A DNA stretch of 64,000 nucleotides, from assembly GCA_031282725.1 (NCBI GenBank), contig JAITDD010000050.1, forward strand, positions 1 to 64,000. Reading direction: 5' to 3'. The translations under genes and the position numbers were made by a program. This DNA comes from Mycoplasmataceae bacterium (lineage in GTDB: Bacteria > Bacillota_I > Bacilli_A > Mycoplasmatales > Mycoplasmoidaceae). The notes beneath the pieces were generated by a model, which was not told the DNA's origin, searched no databases, and saw only the letters and a list, made by a program, of their open reading frames with translations. Below are positions 57,694 to 64,000 of this stretch, piece after piece (the stretch's first letter is position 1; each line of letters begins with the position of its first letter).

Positions 57694-58505
57694 ATTTCAT
57701 CAACTAATTGTTCAACAGAGTGACACAAAGGAACATCAATTCCATTTTTCATTAAAGAGAAACAAAGGTTTGTGATATAAGGAACATCCAGTCTTACTTT
57801 TAATAAGAATTCTCGGTCTGTAAAAATTTCCATAGGACTACCTATCTTGATAATTTCTCCTTTGGACATAATGATTACTTTATCAGCCTTAGTCACCTCT
57901 TCCATATCATGAGTTACAGATAAAATAGTTTTGTTATATTTTTTCTTTAAATCATACATTAAGTTTTTTAGATTTTCTTTCGCGTAAGGATCTAACATAG
58001 CGGTAGATTCATCGAAAATAAGGATTTTAGGATTCGCCGCAATCGCACTGGCGATAGCTACTCTTTGTTTTTGTCCGCCTGATAATTCAGAAGGAGGGGT
58101 GGTTTTATAATCGCTCATTCCGACAGCCTCACATACTAAATCGATAGTTTTTTGCATTAGTTTTTCCGGAATCATATGATTTTCTAATCCGAAAGCAATA
58201 TCATCTTCCACAGTCAATCCGACAAATTGATTATCTGGGTTTTGGAAAATAATACCAATATTATTGTGTAATTGGCTAAGATTAGAGTTATTTATTTCAT
58301 CGCCGCAAACAACGATTTTACCGCTATTAGGAAAGATTAATCCGGAAAGTAATTTTGATATTGTAGATTTACCGCTTCCATTGTGCCCAATAACGCAAAC
58401 ATATTCTCCTTCTTTTATTGAAAAAGTAACGTGGTTTATATTGATCATTTTTGGAGTGTATCCAAACACTACATCTTTAAATTCAATAATATTTTTCTCC
58501 AACAT
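57675..58505 (-). CDS. ecfA1: ECF transporter ATPase, first
   Basis: The 276-residue ATPase has Walker A GHNGSGKST, Q-loop IFQNPDNQFVGLTVEDD (typical of EcfA1), signature LSGGQKQRVAIA, Walker B LIFDESTAMLD and switch VTHDMEE. The apparent TGA stop at 57690 is Trp, so the protein ends five codons later at TAA 57675. TATAAT at 58512-58517 is 6 bases before the ATG. It heads the ecfA1-ecfA2-ecfT-truA operon. Confidence 0.93.
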
Positions 58506-58511
58506 AGGTAA

Positions 58512-58517
58512 ATTATA
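58512..58517 (-). promoter_or_regulatory. -10 element of the ecf operon (leaderless start)
   Basis: A minus-strand TATAAT ends 6 bases before the ecfA1 ATG, immediately after the recU stop. Confidence 0.6.
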
Positions 58518-58522
58518 TTTAT

Positions 58523-59023
58523 CTATAGCACTTTTTCTAGGTATTTTTTAAAAAATTCGATATCTAAAATTCCTGGGTAAATCATGTTAATTTCTTCACA
58601 TTCTTTTTGTATTTTTTCAAGCGAGATTTTATTCATTTTTTGGTTCAAAATTCAGGAAGCGTTTAGGATGTAAAATTTCTCGTTTTTTTCGAAATAAACT
58701 ATCGCAAATATTACAGAATTATTTTTAGAAAATTTTTCCAAAGCTTTTAATTGATGTTCTTTAAAAAGACTTAAAGAAAAATATGTATTATTGGTTTGCT
58801 TTGTTTCGAATTGAAAAAATATGTTTTTATATGAACCGAAATAGTCGACAGTAGATTTGGACAACAGTTTTCCTAAAATCGTATTTTCGTTAATTTTTCT
58901 GGTGATTTTAATTGGTAAATGTCTTTTTTCGATATAAAGGTTGACGTTATTATTTAAACAATAATCACAGGTTCGATTAACGATTTCTTCGGCATACATG
59001 CCCATATTGTTAGGTAATACCAT
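58523..59023 (-). CDS. recU: Holliday junction resolvase RecU
   Basis: The 166-residue nuclease cuts four-way DNA junctions in recombination. Its PD-(D/E)xK centre is clear: STVDYFGSYKNIFFQFETKQT with Asp60, Glu73 and Lys75. The start NNMGMYAEEIVNRT and the later FKEHQLKAL and VIFAIVYFEKNEKFYIL also match RecU. A TGA Trp at 58652 is followed by 44 more residues to TAG 58523. The ATG is 2 bases after the TA run of conserved promoter copy C, so its expression should follow that of the 15589 gene and the sigma-like gene. Confidence 0.93.
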
Positions 59024-59061
59024 ACATATATATATAGTGACAAAAAAACAAAAAGTTAATC
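59024..59061 (-). promoter_or_regulatory. Conserved long promoter element, copy C (recU)
   Basis: On the minus strand this reads ATTAACTTTTT, GTTTTTTT, GTCAC, an 11-base TA run, GT and then the recU ATG. The layout and run lengths equal copy A, with two changes in the 5-base box and one before TTAAC; the 16-bp palindrome is not kept. It fills the whole 32-base gap and overlaps the stop of the upstream YitT-family gene. Confidence 0.75.
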
Positions 59062-60339
59062 TTTGAACTTATTTCGGTACAATCCTAATGTTCCATCAAT
59101 ATCAGAAATGAACTTCGAAATTACCAATGCATCAGGGTCGATACTTTTAATTTGTTTTAAAACTTGAGCGAATTCAAAATAGGAACAAACGAACTTGATA
59201 TCAGTAGGAATTCTTCTAGCGATTGGAATGATCGAAAATTTTTCATTGGCTTGGAATATTTTTTCATCAATAATGTTGATAATTTTAGAAGTAACCTCGC
59301 ATTCAACTATCTTAGAGCTCGGGAATAATCTTTCAATCAATAATCCATTAATTCCAACTCAACATAAGGATGCAAGCAAGTTAGCGGAAAAGAAATATTC
59401 AGCTCCGGCAAAAGGGTTAGACTTAAAAATTTGATTTAAGTCTACATTATGACCTATCTTGGAATCATTAACTATCTGGTTTCACGTAATAACTCCAGTA
59501 ATATAAGAACCAAGAATAACTCCTACAATCATGAACATTCCGTTGATGATAGTATAGATCTTAGAAATTTCTTTTTGCTTTTTAGTACTATATCAAATCG
59601 TAATAAAATCACTTCCTCCACTACTTCCTCCTAAAATAAAAAGAATAGAGAATGTAATTGCTGAAATAAAACTAAAAGTAATAGCATAAACGAATAGGGA
59701 AATTGATCTTATAAAGCTTGAATTTATTATGGTGTTAGCATATTGACGATTAGTGTCTGAAATATTTGATACTCAGTCTCAAGGCATAATATCTGCAGGA
59801 GAGTTAAAGGCGTCTTTATTTGGAAAGATTTTTAAATCAAGAACTATAGTATCGATTTGGTATTTTTCGTGTAGATAAGTGTACACATTTTCAGTTTTCC
59901 CAAAAATATCAATATGAAAATTAGGAATTAAACCAAAAAGGAAACCGCACACTTGATTGACAATAAGGAATGACATTGAAATAATTGCGAATTTACGTCC
60001 AATAAACTTGTAAGCAATAATAAACAAGGGAATATTCATTAAAAGATACAAACCTCAAAAAAGAATGTTATAAATAATGGTACTTGCAGATTCATTAATT
60101 CCATTCATTAAACAAATGGTTTGAGTTAATCTGGCAACACCAAAAAAGAAGGCACTTGTTCCTCCGGTATATAAAGACGTGTTTTTAACGAATAAGGTAG
60201 TGGCGAGAGAATATAAGATTCCAATACAAATTGCGATACAAACCTTAACTCATAATTTATTAATATTGTAGAAAAACTTAAACTTTATTAATTCTGTTTT
60301 ATAGACTTTAACAGAAGAAAGTGTATCGTTTTGTTTCAT
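59056..60339 (-). CDS. YitT-family membrane protein
   Basis: The 427-residue protein has the YitT layout: several N-terminal membrane helices (VKVCIAICIGILYSLATTLFV, GLYLLMNIPLFIIAYKFIG, FAIISMSFLIVNQVCGFLFG), the GGSSGGSDFITIWYST segment, and a C-terminal DUF2179-like cytoplasmic domain of about 90 residues (IPIARRIPTDIKF, then FISDIDGTLGLYR). A polar insertion lies at about 145-200. The function of the family is unknown, although transport is suspected. Its TAA is inside the recU promoter. Confidence 0.8.
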
Positions 60340-60345
60340 GAAAAA

Positions 60346-60735
60346 TTATCAAATTTTCAAGATATACTCTCCACCAACATTATTTTCTCTAGCAAACTTA
60401 TCACTAACAATTCCTTTATTTGTGGAAAGGATAGCAGTTCCTAAACCGTTAAGGATGTGGGGTACTTCTTCAATGTTACGGTAAATTCTTAATCCTGGTT
60501 TAGATATTTGAACAATATCAGTAAATACAGGTTTTTTATCTCTAAATTTAACAGTAATAGTTAATGTTTTCTTGTTGTTTTTTTCATCAATAACTGAATA
60601 TTTTTCAATAAATCCTTCTTCGAATAGTATTTTTGCGATACTTTCAAGTTTTTTAGAAGAATCGATAGAAAAAGATTTCTTACCAACCTTAGCGGCATTT
60701 TTTAAAGAAGTTATGAAATTAGATATTGCAGCCAT
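60346..60735 (-). CDS. rpsH: 30S ribosomal protein S8
   Basis: The 129-residue uS8 starts MAAISNFITSLKNAAKVGKK and ends with FARENNVGGEYILKIW. The final Trp is TGA-encoded (60349), exactly where family members end in Trp, which confirms the code. It binds 16S rRNA helix 21 and in other bacteria represses the spc operon. It follows rpsN by 6 bases; no rplE or rplF flanks the pair. Confidence 0.94.
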
Positions 60736-60741
60736 AAGATA

Positions 60742-60936
60742 TTATCAAGAAGATTTTTTTAATCCTGGAATTTCTCCTTTCGTAGCACAATCCTTAATAC
60801 AGCAACGACAAATACCTAATTTGCCAACATATCCACGACTACGACCGCAACGAGAACATCTATTGTATTTACGAGTTGTAAATTTAAGTTTTTTTTCTTG
60901 TTTTTGTTGTCGCTTAACTTGTGAAATCTTCGCCAT
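60742..60936 (-). CDS. rpsN: 30S ribosomal protein S14, zinc-binding type
   Basis: The 64-residue uS14 has the four zinc ligands in CSRCGRSRGYVGKLGICRCC and the typical ending GLKKSSW with a TGA-encoded Trp. TATAAT at 60957-60962 lies 20 bases before the ATG. It forms a two-gene unit with rpsH, isolated from the rest of the spc operon. Confidence 0.94.
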
Positions 60937-61017
60937 GTATTGTCTTTAATATCAATATTATATTCATTTCGCGATAAAATTATGATTCAATAGAATAAAG
61001 CAATATTTAATAGGTGA

Positions 61018-61605
61018 TTAATATCTTCCTGTGTATTTTGTAATACTGTTAATTTTACTTCTTAATTTTTTATCATCGATTTTTAAAATTTCTCTAATCT
61101 CTCGGTTTTTGTATCCCTTGAATTTTAAAACCGCAACATCGTGTAGCTTGGTTGGTATTTTTTTAAGAACATTGCCGAATTTATTATTATTTTCTTGTTC
61201 ATTAATATATTCATCCATTGCGTTACCTGATTCATGTTTCGAAGTAATATTATCGAACTCTTTAAGTTCAAAACCAGTAGTATCAAAAGAAATAAGATTA
61301 CTTGATAAAGCTGCAATACTATGATTTTTACAAACATTATTTACCATAATAGAATAAACAGTGACAAGTAGTTTTGCAAATCCTTCTTCTCCGGTTTTTG
61401 TATCTCATAACTCAAGTGATTTTCTAATACATGATAATTTAATTACCACAAAGTCATTAATATCTAATCCGCAGTTTTGATATCTTTTTAATGAAGGTAG
61501 AGTACTCTTTTCTATCGCACTTTGATATTTGTGGTAGATCATATTAAAGTAACTTTTATTAGGATCGATTTTTGCGTTTTGGAGAATTGTTAGAATTGAA
61601 ACCAT
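61018..61605 (-). CDS. Small sigma-70-like alternative sigma factor
   Basis: The 195-residue protein has two helical parts. Residues 18-95 resemble sigma region 2 (YFNMIYHKYQSAIEKS, GLDINDFVVIKLSCIRKSLELWD, then GFAKLLVTVYSIMVNNVCK). A polar linker (105-145) leads to a helix-turn-helix like region 4 at 145-192 (LKKIPTKLHDVAVLKFKGYK, NREIREILKIDDKKLRSKI). Its size and plan match the small ComX/SigH-type group, and M. genitalium MG_428 (sigma-20), which controls recombination genes. A TGA Trp occurs at 61405. Conserved promoter copy B lies 127 bases upstream, suggesting autoregulation. Confidence 0.6.
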
Positions 61606-61623
61606 AGTCGTGTATATATTAAT

Positions 61624-61716
61624 TTATATAGATGAAAAAAAATAAAAAGAATACTTTTTATAGTTTTGTACCATAAGGATTTGAGCGATATTTGTGTTGA
61701 AAAAAAGTGATGCCAT
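61624..61716 (-). CDS. Possible 30-residue leader peptide upstream of sigma-like gene
   Basis: An ATG at 61716, the first in the putative transcript from promoter copy B, opens 30 codons ending TAA at 61624, 18 bases before the sigma-like ATG. The internal segment MVQNYKK resembles the MVQDYKDKK start of the 15589 protein, and 17 of 20 bases match there. It may be a leader, a remnant of a duplicated gene start, or chance. No independent evidence of translation is available. Confidence 0.25.
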   Translation of the reverse strand: MASLFFNTNIAQILMVQNYKKYSFYFFSSI

Positions 61717-61731
61717 CGTCGAGAAGTATCT

Positions 61732-61772
61732 ATATATATATAGCGAGAAAAAAACAAAAAGTTAACTTTTTA
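61732..61772 (-). promoter_or_regulatory. Conserved long promoter element, copy B (sigma-like gene)
   Basis: All 41 bases are identical to the reverse complement of copy A at 15546-15586, including the 16-bp palindrome AAAAAGTTAACTTTTT, GTTTTTTT, CTCGC and the TA run. Similarity continues weakly upstream into the last codons of udk. Unlike A and C, no ATG follows directly; the first ATG is about 16 bases on and the sigma-like gene 127 bases on. Confidence 0.75.
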
Positions 61773-62483
61773 GAGTTTTTCAGAGGGAACATACTGTTTC
61801 TTTTTCTTAGCGACAGCATTAGTTTTGACATCGATAATCTCATTTCTTTTTCTGTTCTTTGTTGAATAAATCATATATTCTAAAGCTCCAGCTACCGCCT
61901 TTATAGGAACCATGTTTTGTTTTCCATTTCCTCAAGGGATAACAATATCTGAAATATATTTTTTTGGTTCAACATACTCATGGTGCATATCGATAACTGT
62001 TTCTCTTCACATCTTAATTGTTTTTTCAATATCAGTGTTTCTTGTTTTGATGTCTCGAAGTAAACGACGAATTAATCTTTCATCATCTGGAACATCAATA
62101 TATAGTTTTATATCAGCGTATCTATTTACATCTTCGTTTGTTAAAGATAAGATGCCTTCAAGAATAATAACATCCGCAGGTTTAATTGTTTTTTTCTCTG
62201 TAACAGTTTGGCTAATAAAATCATATATTGGGATTTTTGTTTCTGTCTTCTCTTCGATTAAGAATTTAATAGCTTCTCTAACTTCAAATCAATCGATAGC
62301 TTCAGGAGAATCATAATTGGTTGTTTTAATTCGATCTTTTGATAAATAAAACCAGTCAAGGGATATCACTTCACAAGAAGCGGTTTTAGGAATACTTTCT
62401 TGAATTAGATTAGCAACGGTTGTTTTTCCACTTCCGCTTCCTCCGCAAATGATAACGAATATTGGTTTTACATTCTTCATCAT
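61770..62483 (-). CDS. udk: Uridine kinase
   Basis: The 237-residue kinase phosphorylates uridine and cytidine in salvage. P-loop GGSGSGKTTVANLI, the substrate segment VISLDWFYLSKDR, ILEGILSLTNED and DERLIRRLLRDIKTRNTD are typical. The last 30 residues are basic and not part of the fold. A TGA Trp codon occurs near residue 65. Two adjacent ATG codons could start it; TATAAT at 62494-62499 is 10 bases upstream of the first. Its stop overlaps promoter copy B. Confidence 0.88.
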
Positions 62484-62539
62484 AGTCTAGTTGATTATAT
62501 ATTTTTCGCAAAAACATAGTCATTTTTTATAATATGGGT

Positions 62540-63511
62540 ATGCCAGAAGACATCGTAATTAGTGTAAAAAACCTTGTTAAAAACTATTCGAATGGAAAAG
62601 GTGTTTTTGATTTTTCAATGCAAATAAATAGAGGTGAAATCTTTGGTTTATTAGGTCCTAATGGTGCTGGAAAAACAACAACAATTCGTCACATTCTTGG
62701 ATTTCAAAAACCTGAAAAAGGAGAGATTAGAGTTAATAATATTGACCCCTGATATTTTAGCGATATCGTTAATTCAGGGATGGGATATATACCGGGAGAA
62801 ATCGCTTTCCCTAACTTTAAAAATGGTTGAGAGTTTATTAATCAAATGGCAAAGTTTAAATCTATGGACAATATCGATTACGCAAAGGAATTGGTTAAAC
62901 GTTTTTCTTTCGATCCTTCCTGTCGGGTAAAGACTATGAGTAAGGGTATGAAACAAAAACTAGCAATCGTTACCGCTTTTATGAACAAACCCAATACGTT
63001 AATACTTGACGAACCTACAAGTGGGTTAGACCCTTTGATGCAATTAGAGTTTGATAAACTTGTTTTAGAATTTAAAGCAGCAGGTGCTACCATTCTTTTA
63101 TCTAGCCACATTTTTAGTGAAATTGAAAAAGTTTGTGATAAAGTATGTATTATTAAAGATGGAAAAAAGATATATGAAACTAAAATCGAAAACATTCGTC
63201 ACGACGAAAATAAAAACTATAAAATCGAATTTATTGATAAGAAGCAATATCAAGAATTTTTATCTATTGCTACAAAAAACCAGATATTTGAAAATTTAAA
63301 AAATGTCGATGAAAGGAATCAAATATTCGTTACAATTAATCAAAAAAATACAAACACACTTACCCAATATCTCGCAAAATACGATATTAAATATATTCAA
63401 CAAAACTCAAAAACATTAGAAGAAACATTTATGAAATATTATTCAAACGATACCAATTATTCATTCAGAGATATTAAGAAACAAATTTTAACAGATAATG
63501 ATAATAAATAA
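62540..63511 (+). CDS. ABC transporter ATP-binding protein
   Basis: The 323-residue ATPase has Walker A GPNGAGKTT, signature MSKGMKQKLAIV, Walker B LILDEPTSGLD and switch SSHIFSE, as in drug/antibiotic or Na-efflux type ABC proteins. A C-terminal domain of about 100 residues follows. TATAAT (62528-62533) touches the first ATG (62534), so the second in-frame ATG at 62540, 6 bases after the -10, is preferred. It overlaps the permease gene by 14 bases. The substrate is unknown. Confidence 0.88.
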
Positions 63512-64000
63512 TTTAAAACTCAATAAAACGAATCTTTCAATAACTAATAATGGTTTTTTTAAACCGGTATTTTTCAAATTTTGCTGGCAACAGAATAAAA
63601 TTTTCATTATTATTTTTACGGTTTTATTTTTATTACTTGCTTTTATTATTCCTGTAGCTGCTTATTTATCATGTTTATATACCAAAGTCGACATAAATAC
63701 AGCAAGGCAAGTATATTTAATTATTTACTCTTTGCTTTTTCCAACCGCCTCGTTACTATATTTAATGCTCTTATTTATTCTTTACGGAAAGTTTATTACT
63801 AACTTAATTGATAGAGGAGATTTGGCTTACATATTATGTTCTCGGACTTCTAGAAATCAGGTTTGATGAACTTTCTTAATTCAGTTTTGGATTATTTTTT
63901 TAACGATTCTTATTATCCTAGGAATTTCACCTATGCTTATTCTTGGGTTTAAAGAACAAAACGTAATCACATATGCTAGTAACCCTAATTTTGATTATTT
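63498..64000 (+). CDS. ABC-2 type permease, 3' end outside window
   Basis: The first 167 residues show a cytoplasmic start (MIINNLKLNKTNLS), then helices at about 35-60 (IFIIIFTVLFLLLAFIIPVAAYL), 73-97 (VYLIIYSLLFPTASLLYLMLLFI) and 125-147. The segment DRGDLAYILCSRTSRNQVW is typical of ABC-2 permeases paired with such ATPases. The frame is open at the window edge. It overlaps the ATPase gene and must be its membrane partner. Confidence 0.8.

Noticed and set aside
15546-61772. The identical 41-bp inverted copies as ends of a large mobile element
   Set aside because: A third copy exists elsewhere, all three sit in promoter position, no transposase or integrase is present, and the enclosed 46 kb is mostly housekeeping genes.

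Overview
The window is from a mollicute (Mycoplasma-type) chromosome. The DNA is very AT-rich, and TGA must be read as tryptophan: almost every long gene (parC, rpoB, rpoC, polC, nusA, truA, ecfT, the ABC exporter subunits and others) is continuous only when in-frame TGA codons are read through. With that code, rpsH and rpsN end in the expected Trp and obg regains its C-terminal domain. An FtsA-like gene after mraZ-rsmH, an EIIB-like mini-protein and a sigma-like protein beside recombination functions all resemble the M. pneumoniae/M. genitalium side of the Mollicutes. I cannot name the species. Coding density is very high, genes often overlap by 1-20 bases, and no gap exceeds 300 bases.

Layout. 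1-6150: tail of a charged repeat protein, parC, a glycosyltransferase, cmk, a TrmR-like methyltransferase and a lipoprotein. 6277-19289 (mostly minus): rpoB-rpoC, smpB-yebC, nusA, obg, interrupted by a plus-strand coiled-coil gene and tRNA-Ile/tRNA-Ala. 19314-27590: an asymmetric ABC exporter pair and a rearranged division cluster (mraZ, rsmH, FtsA-like, convergent with ftsZ). 27592-40467: metallophosphoesterase, ftsY, a fused ribosomal fragment rpsJ-rplC-rplE, a sugar transporter, DegV, a condensation-domain-like protein, tatD, an FtsK-like protein without a working Walker A motif, a Sel1/DUF3883-like membrane protein and rpsB. 40498-42468: rpmH-rnpA, rpsF-ssb-rpsR and two tRNAs. 42475-54608: a papain-fold lipoprotein, polC, a histone-H1-like protein, tRNA-Arg, plsC, an Nfu-like protein, a membrane-anchored serine protease, trmK and a HAD phosphatase. 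54742-64000: rpsU, truA, the ECF transporter module ecfA1-ecfA2-ecfT, recU, a YitT-family protein, rpsN-rpsH, a sigma-factor-like gene, udk and an ABC transporter.

The most interesting system is a probable small regulon. A long promoter-type element is repeated at three places: before a coiled-coil protein of unknown function (15589), before recU (59023), and upstream of a small sigma-70-like protein (61605). Two copies are identical over 41 bp although they lie 46 kb apart on opposite strands. The third shares the same layout, and in two of them the ATG sits at the same distance from the TATA run. This resembles the M. genitalium system in which the alternative sigma factor MG_428 (sigma-20) controls recombination genes, and suggests an autoregulated recombination switch with one unknown effector.

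Two other features stand out. Normally contiguous ribosomal-protein operons are broken into small pieces (S10-L3-L5; S14-S8). Four divergent gene pairs appear to share overlapping, self-complementary -10 elements. Many genes have TATAAT about 6 bases before the start codon and no Shine-Dalgarno sequence, so leaderless mRNAs are probably common.
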